In this document: positions 7,210-19,891 of the stretch, in pieces
Position numbering within the stretch: the first letter of the stretch is position 1
Layout of the letters: each line of letters begins with the position of its first letter
NCBI GenBank assembly: GCA_900113425.1
Contig: FOZF01000003.1
Span: forward strand, 186,001-250,000
DNA length: 64,000 nt
Source of the DNA: Stenotrophomonas maltophilia
Lineage (GTDB): Bacteria; Pseudomonadota; Gammaproteobacteria; Xanthomonadales; Xanthomonadaceae
Direction of reading: 5' to 3'
The notes under the pieces: generated by a model
What the model saw: only the letters and a program-made list of their open reading frames with translations
The model's database searches: none
Told to the model about the DNA's origin: nothing
Program-made: the position numbers and the translations under genes

Positions 7210-10200
7210 TTACCAGCCGAAGCCGGCACCAACGCCGACCGAACTGTCGTCGCTGCTGAAGGCACCGCCGAAGGTGACCGTGGCGCGGTCGCTGATTGCA
7301 CGCTGGTAACCCAGCGACAACGCCGACTCGCCGCCCTGGAAGCCGACACCGACGCCGACCCGGTTCTGGGTGCGGATGCCGGCGGCGCTGGTGGCCATGT
7401 TGAGCATCGCCGCGCTCATCGCGCCCTGGCGATCGATGCGACGGTCCATGTGACGCAGGCGGCCATCGACTTCGCCCTTGAACACATCGAAGCTGTCGGT
7501 CACGGCCTTCACCTGGCCATCGGTGTAACTGTTGGCCGTGGCGACACCACGGTCCAGCTGACCCTTGTTGACCGCGTCGGTGGCAGCGCTGCCGGCCGCG
7601 ACATTGGTGACCTGGCGCTCGTTGCCTTCGCTGCCGACAGAGACGGTGTTGGCACGATCAGCAACCGAGCCCTGGCCCAGCGCCACGGCGTTGGCGGCCG
7701 TCGCACTGGCCCCCTGGCCGATGGCCGTGGACGACGCGCCGCTGGCAACGGCGCCCTCTCCCACGGTGACCGCGTTGAAACCCGCTGCCGGTGTGCCGAC
7801 CGGGATGCCCGAGCCCGCTGCGGCGGCGGTCGGCGCGCCCTGTACCCGGGCGCTGCTGGCAGTGGCCACGTCGGGGACGGCACCGGCGCTGGCCGGTTCC
7901 GCGGCCAGGCTGGCGGCGCCCCGCTCCAGCGACGCGCTGGTTGAACGCAGGCTGGCGGTGCGGGAGCGGTCCGCCCCCCCGGTGCGCTGGTCGATCTCGC
8001 TGACCTTGCGGTCCAGTGCGCCGAGCGCATCGCCGACATTGCTGTAGCTGGCGCCCTGGATCACGTAGTTCGGCGCGACGAACACACCCTGCATGCCGAC
8101 ACTGGCGCCACCGCCGAGGAAGCTGGCGGCATCGCTGAGTGACTGGAACAGCTGGCCGCCATTGATCGCCTGACGACTGCCGGCGGCGATGCTGCCGGCG
8201 CCGACATTGTCGATCGTGGTGCCCTCGATGCCGGCCAGGGTCAGCCGGTCGCGGCTGGCGTCGTCATAACCGACCGCATTGGCAGTGGACGTTTCCACGG
8301 TCGCGATACGCGAATCGAAATCGCCGACCCGGGTTTCCACCGCACCGACGCGCTGGTTGGTGACGTTGAGCTGCGAACCGGTGACCGCGTCACTGCTGCC
8401 TGCGGCGATGCGACCGTCGGCGACGTTGACGATGCGGCGCGTCGCCGGACCATCGGTACCATTGCCACCGCCGACGGACACCACGTTGGCGTCCAGCGCG
8501 CGCGCGCCGCTGCCCAGCGCCACCGAGTTCGCACCGGTAGCGCCGGCGTTGGCGCCCACGGCCAGCGCCGCATTGCCGATGGCGCTGGCACTGCTGCCCA
8601 GCGCATTGCTGCGGTTACCGCTGGCACTGGCACCGGAGCCGACGGCGACCGCGTTGCTGCCCGTGGCGCTGGCGGTCCCGGTACCGGTCGCACGGAAGTG
8701 GCGGCCGGTGGCATCGGCAGTGGCCGCCACCACATCCAGCTGGCCCTTGTTCACCGCATCAGTCGCCTGGGTACCGGCCGCGACATTGGTGACCTGGCGG
8801 TTGATCGCGCTGTGGGTAACGCCCGCCGCATCAACCCAGTCCTGCGCCGCGCCGACCGATACCGCGTTGGCACGATCCGCCAGCGATCCGGCACCCAGCG
8901 CGACGCTGTTGTCGGCTGCCTTGGTCGTCCAGGTATTGCTGCCCAGCACCGTGGCATTGGTTGCCTGCGCGTAACTGTTGTAGCCGACCACAGTGGCCCC
9001 GTCCTCGGTCGCCCACGCCTCGCTGCCGATGGCGGTGGTGTGCTGACCGCTGCCGACGCTGTTGGCATCCTGTCCGGCCAGTGCGTTGAAGCCCACCGCC
9101 ACGCCATTGAGGCCGGTGGCCGCGTTGTTGCCGAGCGCGGTACCGTACTCGCCGGCGCGTGCCTGAACGCCGAAACCCGCACCGGCGATCTGCGCGGTGG
9201 TGCCCTGGCCGACCGCCGTGGCGACGTCGGCCGCCTGCGCGCCACTGCCCAGGGCCGTGCCGAAGAAGCTGGACGTGGCACCCGCACCGTAGGCTGTGGA
9301 CTGCCAGCCATTGGCATAGGCGAAGTTGCCGACCGCAGTCGCTTCGCGACCGTCGGCCGTGGCCCCGTAGCCGACGGCGGTGGCGGCCAGGCCGGTGGCC
9401 TGGGCGATGCCACCTACCGCAACGGCACCGATGCCCTCCGCTTCCGACTGCGCACCCAGGGCGACGCTGGCCGGCCCGGCGCTGCTGCTCTGCGCACCGA
9501 GGGCGATCGCACCGCCAGCGGTACTGCTGGCGCTGTTGCCGATGGCCACGCCATCCTCACCCGTCGCCAACGCGTTGAAGCCCACGGCAGCGGCATTGGC
9601 GGCGACCGCCGTCGCACCACTGCCCAGTGCGGTGGCACCGTTGCCGATCGCGTTGGCCGCTTCGCCGGCGGCCAGCGCGTTGTCGCCTTCCACGTAGGCG
9701 CCGGCAGCGCTGTCGGCACTGCCACTGGCCTGGAAGTAGCGGCGGGTGTTCTCGGCCACCAATGCCACGGCGTCCAGCTGGTCCTTGTTGACCGCATCGG
9801 TGCCTTCGGTACCCGCGGCGACATGGGTGACCTGACGTTCGCTGCCCGTGCTGCCGACCGCCACCGTGTTGTCGCGGTCTGCCTTCGAGGCAGCACCGAG
9901 GGCGACGCTGTTGCTGCCGTTGGCGGCGGCATTGGCGCCGAGTGCGGTGGAATCAGCTGCGTCGGCCCAGGAGTTCCAGCCGATGGCGGTCGCGTAGTCG
10001 TCGGTGGCCCAGGCGCCGGCGCCGAACGCCGACGCACCGGTACCGCTGGCCCGGGAAGGAATCAGGCCGAAGAAGGTGCTGCCACCGATGGCGACGCTCT
10101 CCTCGCCACTGGCTTCGCTGGACTGGCCCACCGCCACGGCTCCGGTACCGGCCGCGGCCGCACCGAAGCCGACGGCCGTGGTGTTGGCGCCGGTCGCGGC

Positions 10201-13200
10201 GGTGCCATAGCCGAGCGCGGTGCCGAGGCGACCCGTTGCCTCGCTGTAGCCACCGACCGCCGTGGTGCCATCGGCCGACGCCGCGCTGCGGAAGCCGCTG
10301 GCCAGCGACTGCGCACCGCTGGCCAGCGCTTCCGAGCCGTTGGCGGTGCTGTACACCGCCGTGGCCTGTGCACCCGCGCCGGTCGCCGTGCTGCCGATCT
10401 CGCTGGCAACCGCACCGCTGCCCAGTGCCGCACTGTTTTCACCCGTGGCCTGTGCGTTGCTGCCCACCGCAGCGGCATTGCTGCCGCTGGCCAGGCTGTC
10501 CAGGCCCACGGCGGTGGCACTGGCGGCGACCGCCGTCGCACCACTGCCCAGTGCGGTGGCACCGTTGCCGATCGCGTTGGCCGCTTCGCCGGCGGCCAGC
10601 GCGTTGTCGCCTTCCACGTAGGCGCCGGCATCGCTGTCGGCACTGCCACTGGCCTGGAAGTAGCGGCGGGTGTTCTCGGCCACCGACGCCACGGCGTCCA
10701 GCTGGTCCTTGTTGACCGCATCGGTGCCTTGGCTACCTGCCGCCACGTTGGTCACCTGGCGGGTGTTGCCACCACCACCGACCGATACCGTGTTGTCACG
10801 GTCTGCGATCGAATCGGCACCCAGCGCGACGCTGTTGGCGCCGCGCGACTCGGCCGCATTGCCGAGCGCGGTGCTGTTGATGCCCGGCGACCATGCGCCA
10901 CCACCGACGGCCGTGGAGTAGTTGCCGGACGCCTCGGTGGCGAGAATGCCGAACAACGAGCCGCCGACAGCGACACTGTTGGTACCGGTGGCCAGGCTGC
11001 CCTGACCGGTGGCCGTGCTGTAGTCGCCGGAAGCTTCCGAGTCGCCGCCCAGGGCCACGCTGTTGGAGCCGGACGCATTGGCGAAATTGCCGAACGCGGT
11101 GGCGTTGAACGCCGAGGCGCTGGCGAAACCGCCGATGGCGGTGCTGTAGCCACCCGTGGCTTCTGCGCCGATGCCGAATGCAGCCGAGGCCGTGCCGCTG
11201 GCGACGCTCTCGCTGCCGACCGCAGTGGCTGCTTCACCACTGGCGGTGCTGAAGTAGCCCACCGCCACCGCCTCTTCTGCGGAGGCTTCAGACAGCACGC
11301 CGCTGGCGGTGCTGCCGGCGCCACTGGCGATCGATGCCGCACCGAAGGCCGCGCTCTGTTCACCGCTGGCTTCGCTTTCCGCGCCATGCGCGGTGGCGTA
11401 CTCGCCGATCGCCTGTGCGTTGGCACCGATCGCGCTGGCGTTGGCCGCGGTGGCCACGGCATTGAAGCCCAGCGCCTGCGCGTTGCTGCCCAGTGCATTG
11501 GCGCCGCTGCCCAGGGCGATGGCGCCGTTGCCGATGGCGTTGGATGCCTCGCCGGCAGCCAGTGCGTTGTCACCTTCCACGTAAGCACCGGCGTCGCTGT
11601 CGGCACTGCCGCTGGCCTGGAAGTACTTGCCGGTGGTGGATGCTTCCGCCGCGACGGCATCCAGCTGTGCCTTGTTCACCGCATCGGTGGCCTGCGTCCC
11701 TGCGGCCACATGGGTCACCTGGCGTTCGTTGCCGGCAGCGCCAACCGCCACGCTGCGGTCACGATCAGCCACCGAGCCTGCACCCAACGCGACCGCGTTG
11801 CTGCCGCTGGCGTTGCTGCCGGCACCCAGCGCGATCGCGCTTTCACCACCGGCCACCGTATTGGTGCCGATGGCGATGCTGTTGACGGTGTTGCCCAGCG
11901 CCTGGTAGCCCAACGCCACGCTGTAGTCGCCGTAGCCGAAGGCACCGCGACCGACGGCGGTGGCGCTGGTGCCGTTGGCCCAGCTGTTGTAGCCGATGGA
12001 GGTCGCGCCACTGCCGCTGGCCCACGCCGCATTGCCGAAGGCGGATGCGTTGGTGGCGGTGGCCCACGCGCCCGAACCGAATGCGCTGGCGCCACTGGCG
12101 GTGGCCCAGCTGTAGCCGCCGACGGCGGTGCTGTCGTCGCTGCTGGCGAACGCACTGTCGCCCACGGCGACCGCATAGCTGCCGGTCGCACGCGACTTGC
12201 CGCCGGCGGCCACGCTGTTGTCGCCCGTCGCTTTGGCCGCGCTGCCGAAGGCATTGCCCGACGCACCCGTTGCCTGCGCACCATTGCCGACGGCGGTGCC
12301 ATCGGCGCCGGCGGTGGTGCCGACGCGTTCCGGTTGACCGTCATCGCCGATGATCGGCTGGTTGTACTGGTCGTAAGCCTGGCCCAGTCCACCGATGGCC
12401 ACCCCGCCATTGCCACTGGCACTGCTGTTGCGACCGATGGCGACGCTGTCATCGCCCACGGCGGATGCGCCAGCGCCCTGGGCGACGGCACCGGCGCCGA
12501 TCGCGTTGCTGGACGAACCGGCGGCTACCGCGCCCTCACCCTCGGCAAACGCACCGGCATCGCTGCCGGCTTCCGGCTGGGCCTGGAAGTAATGGGCCGT
12601 GGTATCCGCGGTGCTGGCCACCGCGTCCAGCTGCGCCTTGTTCACTGCATCGGTGGCGTCACTGCCGGCAGCGACGCTGGTGATCTGCCGCTCGTTGCCG
12701 GCACTGCCCACGGCGACGCTGTTGTCACGGATGGCTTCGGAGTTCGCACCCAGGGCGACACTGTTGGCGCCGCGCGCCGTGGCGTAGTAGCCGACCGCCG
12801 TGCTCTGCGCGCCGCTGGCCCAGGTCTGCGCGCCCAGCGCGCTGGCCCCTTCTCCGGGTGCGTAGGCGAAGTAGCCGAGGGCCGTGGCTTCGGCGCCGGA
12901 GGCTTCGGTCAGGCTGCCGTTGGCCACGGTCCGGTCACCGCTGGCGATCGCGCCGGCACCGACAGCGGTAGCGGCTTCGCCGCTGGCCTGGGTCTGCACG
13001 AAGAAGCCCAGGCCGGGAATCAGGTCAGCCGGGCCACCCACGGCCACGCTGCTGGTGCCGGTCGCGTTGCTCTGGGTGCCGACTGCGGTGGCGTAGTCAC
13101 CGATGGCGTTGGCCACCGCGCCGAATGCGGAGGACTGCGCGCCGGCCGCATAGGCACCCACGCCATAGGCGGATGCAGCGAAGCCAGCCGCCTCTGCGCT

Positions 13201-14742
13201 GGCGCCAACTGCGGTGCCGCCAACACCGGCACTGGTCGCACCGGTCTCCACCGGCACACCGCCGTTGGTGATGAGCGGATTGCCGTTCTCGTCGACGGCG
13301 GCGCCGCCAACGGCGACGCTGCCCGGTCCTGCAGCCTGCGCGTTGTTGCCGAACGCGGCGCTGTTCTGTCCGGCGGCCAGCGCGTTGTTGCCGACCGCCG
13401 TGGCGTTCTGCGCGACCGCGGTGGCACCGGCGCCCACTGCGGTGGTGCCATCGCCCAGCGCGTTGGCCGCTTCACCGGCCGCCAGCGCGTCATCGCCTGC
13501 GGCCAGCGCACCGGCGTCGCTGTTGCTGCTGCCGGTGGCCTGGAAACGCTTGGCCGTGGCATCGGCCACGGCCGCGACGTACCGGAGTTGGCCAACGTTG
13601 GCCGCATCGGTGTCTTCGGTACCCGCGGCGACACTGGTGATCTGCCGGGTCAGACCGTAGCCGGCCGCCCCCACCGATACCGTGTCGACCCGGTCGGCCA
13701 GCGAGCCGGCGCCCAGCGCCACACTGCCGGTAGCGACCGCCGCCGAGTTCGAACCCAGCGCGGCGCTGTAGTCGCCCACGGCGGTGCTGAATGCACCAAC
13801 CGCGATCGATGCTTCGTTGGCGGCCGCGGCGCCGCGACCCACGGCGGTGCTGCCCGGGCCCATCGCCACGGCTCCGCCACCGACCGCCGTCGCGCCGTCC
13901 GCACTGGCCTCGGACAACGCGCCCAGTGCGGTCGCTGCACCGTTCTCGCTGGCCGCAAAAGCGCCGGCGCCCACGGCGCTGTCTCCCAGGCCGAGTGCAA
14001 CGGCACTCTGGCCGACGACGACGCTGGCATCACCGATGGCCAACGCGTTCTGGCCGAACGCGCTGGCGCCCAGGCCGGCGGCCACGGCCTGTGTGCCGAC
14101 GGCCGTGGTGGCGTTGGCCAGCGACTGGCTGCCGCTGCCGACCGCGATCGCGCCCTGCCCTTCGATCTTCGCCGCGTCGCTGTCATCCCCGGCGCCGTCG
14201 GCCTTGAAGTAGCGACTGCTCTCAGCTGTCGCTTCGGCCAACGCCGCCTGCGTGGCCCGCGCCTGTGCATCCAGCTGCGCCTTGTTCACCGCATCGGTTG
14301 CCTCGGTGCCGGCAGCGACGTGGGTCACCTGCCGTTCCTTGCCCGCATCACCGACGGCAACGGTATTGGCACGCGTTGCTTTCGAGCCGGCGCCCAGCGC
14401 CACGCTGTTGGTACCGGTTGCACGGCTGCCGGTGCCCACCGCGACCGCATTGGTGCCGGTGGCCGAGGCGCTGCCATCCACCAGGCACTTGTCGACGATC
14501 GAGCTGTTGAGCACCACGCAGTTGGCGTTGCCGCCGATCTCCACCGACTGTGCGGCGGCGACGCCGGTCATGCCCAATCCCAGTGCCAGCGCCAGTGCGG
14601 CAGCCAGTACAAAGGGCCTGGCCTGTGTCGCATCGCGGCGTTGGTCGACGACCCCGCCGCAACTGTCGGACGAGGCCAGTTCCGAGGCCACGACCAACTG
14701 ACCCAGTGCTTTGTTCCAGACCTTGCGATAAATCCGATTCAT
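7210..14742 (-). CDS. Giant trimeric autotransporter adhesin (YadA family)
   Basis: A 2510-residue surface adhesin expected to form a homotrimeric stalk anchored in the outer membrane. It begins with an extended signal-peptide region (MNRIYRKVWNKALGQLVVAS) and a hydrophobic core ending GVAAAQ. The passenger is made of YadA-head repeats (AVGxxAxAxGxxSxALG) broken by about nine neck motifs (ERQVTHVAAGTEATDAVNKAQLD and variants). The C-terminus has a coiled segment, then the four-strand YadA anchor (NRVGVGVGFQGGESALSLGYQ) ending in Trp. I chose the ATG at 14742 because AGGAG lies eight bases upstream and the ESPR motif starts there. Near-identical modules at DNA level suggest expansion by recombination. 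Confidence 0.95.
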   Translation of the reverse strand: MNRIYRKVWNKALGQLVVASELASSDSCGGVVDQRRDATQARPFVLAAALALALGLGMTGVAAAQSVEIGGNANCVVLNSSIVDKCLVDGSASATGTNAVAVGTGSRATGTNSVALGAGSKATRANTVAVGDAGKERQVTHVAAGTEATDAVNKAQLDAQARATQAALAEATAESSRYFKADGAGDDSDAAKIEGQGAIAVGSGSQSLANATTAVGTQAVAAGLGASAFGQNALAIGDASVVVGQSAVALGLGDSAVGAGAFAASENGAATALGALSEASADGATAVGGGAVAMGPGSTAVGRGAAAANEASIAVGAFSTAVGDYSAALGSNSAAVATGSVALGAGSLADRVDTVSVGAAGYGLTRQITSVAAGTEDTDAANVGQLRYVAAVADATAKRFQATGSSNSDAGALAAGDDALAAGEAANALGDGTTAVGAGATAVAQNATAVGNNALAAGQNSAAFGNNAQAAGPGSVAVGGAAVDENGNPLITNGGVPVETGATSAGVGGTAVGASAEAAGFAASAYGVGAYAAGAQSSAFGAVANAIGDYATAVGTQSNATGTSSVAVGGPADLIPGLGFFVQTQASGEAATAVGAGAIASGDRTVANGSLTEASGAEATALGYFAYAPGEGASALGAQTWASGAQSTAVGYYATARGANSVALGANSEAIRDNSVAVGSAGNERQITSVAAGSDATDAVNKAQLDAVASTADTTAHYFQAQPEAGSDAGAFAEGEGAVAAGSSSNAIGAGAVAQGAGASAVGDDSVAIGRNSSASGNGGVAIGGLGQAYDQYNQPIIGDDGQPERVGTTAGADGTAVGNGAQATGASGNAFGSAAKATGDNSVAAGGKSRATGSYAVAVGDSAFASSDDSTAVGGYSWATASGASAFGSGAWATATNASAFGNAAWASGSGATSIGYNSWANGTSATAVGRGAFGYGDYSVALGYQALGNTVNSIAIGTNTVAGGESAIALGAGSNASGSNAVALGAGSVADRDRSVAVGAAGNERQVTHVAAGTQATDAVNKAQLDAVAAEASTTGKYFQASGSADSDAGAYVEGDNALAAGEASNAIGNGAIALGSGANALGSNAQALGFNAVATAANASAIGANAQAIGEYATAHGAESEASGEQSAAFGAASIASGAGSTASGVLSEASAEEAVAVGYFSTASGEAATAVGSESVASGTASAAFGIGAEATGGYSTAIGGFASASAFNATAFGNFANASGSNSVALGGDSEASGDYSTATGQGSLATGTNSVAVGGSLFGILATEASGNYSTAVGGGAWSPGINSTALGNAAESRGANSVALGADSIADRDNTVSVGGGGNTRQVTNVAAGSQGTDAVNKDQLDAVASVAENTRRYFQASGSADSDAGAYVEGDNALAAGEAANAIGNGATALGSGATAVAASATAVGLDSLASGSNAAAVGSNAQATGENSAALGSGAVASEIGSTATGAGAQATAVYSTANGSEALASGAQSLASGFRSAASADGTTAVGGYSEATGRLGTALGYGTAATGANTTAVGFGAAAAGTGAVAVGQSSEASGEESVAIGGSTFFGLIPSRASGTGASAFGAGAWATDDYATAIGWNSWADAADSTALGANAAANGSNSVALGAASKADRDNTVAVGSTGSERQVTHVAAGTEGTDAVNKDQLDAVALVAENTRRYFQASGSADSAAGAYVEGDNALAAGEAANAIGNGATALGSGATAVAANAAAVGFNALATGEDGVAIGNSASSTAGGAIALGAQSSSAGPASVALGAQSEAEGIGAVAVGGIAQATGLAATAVGYGATADGREATAVGNFAYANGWQSTAYGAGATSSFFGTALGSGAQAADVATAVGQGTTAQIAGAGFGVQARAGEYGTALGNNAATGLNGVAVGFNALAGQDANSVGSGQHTTAIGSEAWATEDGATVVGYNSYAQATNATVLGSNTWTTKAADNSVALGAGSLADRANAVSVGAAQDWVDAAGVTHSAINRQVTNVAAGTQATDAVNKGQLDVVAATADATGRHFRATGTGTASATGSNAVAVGSGASASGNRSNALGSSASAIGNAALAVGANAGATGANSVALGSGARALDANVVSVGGGNGTDGPATRRIVNVADGRIAAGSSDAVTGSQLNVTNQRVGAVETRVGDFDSRIATVETSTANAVGYDDASRDRLTLAGIEGTTIDNVGAGSIAAGSRQAINGGQLFQSLSDAASFLGGGASVGMQGVFVAPNYVIQGASYSNVGDALGALDRKVSEIDQRTGGADRSRTASLRSTSASLERGAASLAAEPASAGAVPDVATASSARVQGAPTAAAAGSGIPVGTPAAGFNAVTVGEGAVASGASSTAIGQGASATAANAVALGQGSVADRANTVSVGSEGNERQVTNVAAGSAATDAVNKGQLDRGVATANSYTDGQVKAVTDSFDVFKGEVDGRLRHMDRRIDRQGAMSAAMLNMATSAAGIRTQNRVGVGVGFQGGESALSLGYQRAISDRATVTFGGAFSSDDSSVGVGAGFGW
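9601..10730 (-). repeat. Near-identical direct repeats inside the adhesin gene
   Basis: Bases 9601-9806 and 10525-10730 match almost base for base, 924 bases (308 codons) apart and in frame. They encode the neck-to-head junction around YFQASGSADSDAGAY and the following head repeats. Only a handful of substitutions were seen by eye. More diverged copies of the same module occur near 11450-11730, 12530-12700 and 13440-13650. Recombination between copies would shorten or lengthen the stalk without breaking the frame. Confidence 0.85.
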
Positions 14743-14934
14743 CGGTACGGCTCCTGATTGGACTGGTTTTGGGCAAAGCAACGCCACCGCCGGACCTTCT
14801 GGTCCAACGTCCCCTGGGGGCGTTTATTCGCGTGATTTACTGCGGGGTATTGCCGAACGGCGCGCAGCGACAGAAAACCGAGCGCGTGCGCCAAGCGGTT
14901 ACTGCGGGATGAATGGTTCTGAAACGGGGTTCAA

Positions 14935-14963
14935 GTGTTAACGGCAACTTTCCATATCGTCAA
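14935..14963 (-). promoter_or_regulatory. Candidate sigma-70 promoter of the adhesin gene
   Basis: On the minus strand TTGACG (14963-14958) is separated by 17 bases from TAACAC (14940-14935). The surrounding 14930-15060 is clearly more AT-rich than the coding DNA. It would give a leader of about 185 bases before the ATG at 14742. The rest of the gap 14743-15182 holds only this and the purL terminator. Confidence 0.45.
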
Positions 14964-15111
14964 GACTTTGACACAGCAAATCACATTGCCGTGAAGCAGT
15001 TCACTCTTTAACGCGTTTATCAGTGCATTTTGTTAGTTACACGTGACGATTGCCTGGCGCATGGAAATGCATGTAACTCATGGTCGCGACAGGAGTTTCA
15101 TCCACGCAAAG

Positions 15112-15141
15112 AAAAACCCGCCGACAATGCGGCGGGTTTTT
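15112..15141. terminator. Rho-independent terminator downstream of purL
   Basis: A perfect 12-base inverted repeat, AAAAACCCGCCG and CGGCGGGTTTTT, around the loop ACAATG. The A and T tracts make it work on either strand. On the minus strand it lies about 40 bases after the purL stop and would isolate purL from the adhesin gene. Confidence 0.85.
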
Positions 15142-15182
15142 CCATACGCCTTGGCATCGATGCCTGCGCGAAGCGGATGCGG

Positions 15183-19067
<3,885 letters not shown>

Positions 19068-19130
19068 GTCCGGGGAACCGTAGTTGGGAAACGGGCCCGA
19101 TATTGTACCGGAAGCGGGGGATGGGCTTGG

Positions 19131-19345
19131 GCCGGGCTGCGCCCGGCACCCGCCGAAGCCAGGACAACGGCAACGGCAACGGCAACAGCCAAAGCGAAAG
19201 CTGGGTGCCGATGGGATGGCGGGGTGGGTCCGGTGGCGGGGGACGCCGTGAACCCGTCCCTGGGGGCTTGGCCGCGGCATCCATGCCGCGGACACCCCCG
19301 CCACCGGACCCACCCCGCCTTCGACGGACTTCCGCGATCGTATTG
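19131..19345. repeat. Composite intergenic repeat, copy A of the 25-52-25 palindrome
   Basis: The core is a perfect 25-bp inverted repeat (19218-19242 and 19295-19319, arms beginning GGCGGGGTGGGTCC) around an asymmetric 52-base spacer. The spacer carries its own small palindrome (CCGCGGCAT and ATGCCGCGG). The left flank, with CCGGGCTGCGCCCGGC and CAACGGCAAC tandem triplets, resembles the right flank of copy C near 35.3 kb, so the repeated unit is about 200 bases. It lies just upstream of purL and in the opposite orientation to copies B and C. Confidence 0.8.
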
Positions 19346-19373
19346 GACACACGCCATGCGCGGATGCTCCGCG

Positions 19374-19396
19374 GTAGTGCCGGCCGCTGGCCGGCA
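19374..19396 (+). repeat. SMAG-type REP palindrome
   Basis: GTAG head, T, then the palindrome GCCGGCCGCTGGCCGGC and a final A. This is the architecture of the SMAG (S. maltophilia GTAG) repeats, which are scattered between genes in this species. It follows copy A of the long palindrome by about 55 bases. Confidence 0.75.
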
Positions 19397-19500
19397 ACCA
19401 GGAAATTTCGGGAATCGGGCAGTGAGGAGCGAAGCGACCGGCTTTTGCTTTTGATTTTGTTCTGTCTTTCGTGGCTGGCAGCCGCAGGAACCTGTCAGAC

Positions 19501-19602
19501 GCCGGGTGGGTGGGGTCAGGCGGGGTGTCCGCGGCATGGATGCCGCGGCCAAGCCCCCAAGGATGGGTTCACGGCGTCCCCGCCTGAGCCCACCCACCCG
19601 GC
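19501..19602. repeat. Copy B of the 25-52-25 palindrome
   Basis: The arms (19501-19525 and 19578-19602) pair over 25 bases with one mismatch around a 52-base spacer (19526-19577). The spacer is nearly identical to the reverse complement of the copy A spacer. The arms are a different sequence (GCCGGGTGGGTGGGGTCAGG start) that still pairs, so arms and spacer evolve separately. The remaining gap up to chiA (19603-19740) shows no gene; 19440-19480 is T-rich. Confidence 0.8.
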
Positions 19603-19740
19603 CAACCCCCAGAAATCCGCTGTAAGCGCCCCACCCCAGCCACGAGGGGGCTCCGCCGATGGCCGCCGACCGCGCGCCAGCGCGCTGCGCCCCGAATCCC
19701 AGAACCATGCGCTTGCTCACGGATTGACTACGCAATTGAT

Positions 19741-19752
19741 GACAACGTTGTC
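19741..19752. promoter_or_regulatory. LacI-family-like operator upstream of chiA
   Basis: GACAACGTTGTC is a perfect 12-base palindrome with the central CG of LacI-family operators, preceded by TTGACT (19724-19729) and AATTGAT. It lies 140 bases before the chitinase start. Xanthomonads control chitin and N-acetylglucosamine genes with LacI-type repressors (NagR/NagQ), so a GlcNAc-responsive repressor is the natural candidate. No convincing -10 was found to pair with TTGACT. Confidence 0.5.
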
Positions 19753-19891
19753 CCTACCTGGCGCCGGACTCTCTCCCCGGCCTCCCAGGTGCCTCCGTCC
19801 GGCCCCTCCCGTCGCCTTCCCCGGCGACGCCCGGACCTGCGTCACGCGCGGCGCCATCGGGGCCCGCGCGCCCTTTGATCGGAGACACACC

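Noticed and set aside
8698..14757. A 2019-codon open frame on the plus strand antisense to the adhesin gene
   Set aside because: It is the mirror of a repetitive, strongly biased GC-rich gene; the residues are His/Arg/Gly/Ala-rich with no motif, and the minus-strand frame has a clear signal peptide, head repeats and anchor.
19068..19397. N-terminal extension of PurL by 110 residues
   Set aside because: Arg/Pro/Gly-rich read-through of palindrome copy A, with CRCRCRC-like low complexity; family length is met by starting at 19067.
19103..19891. N-terminal extension of the chitinase into the upstream gap
   Set aside because: The extra 263 codons are translated repeat DNA. The start at 19892 has a Shine-Dalgarno and a signal peptide.
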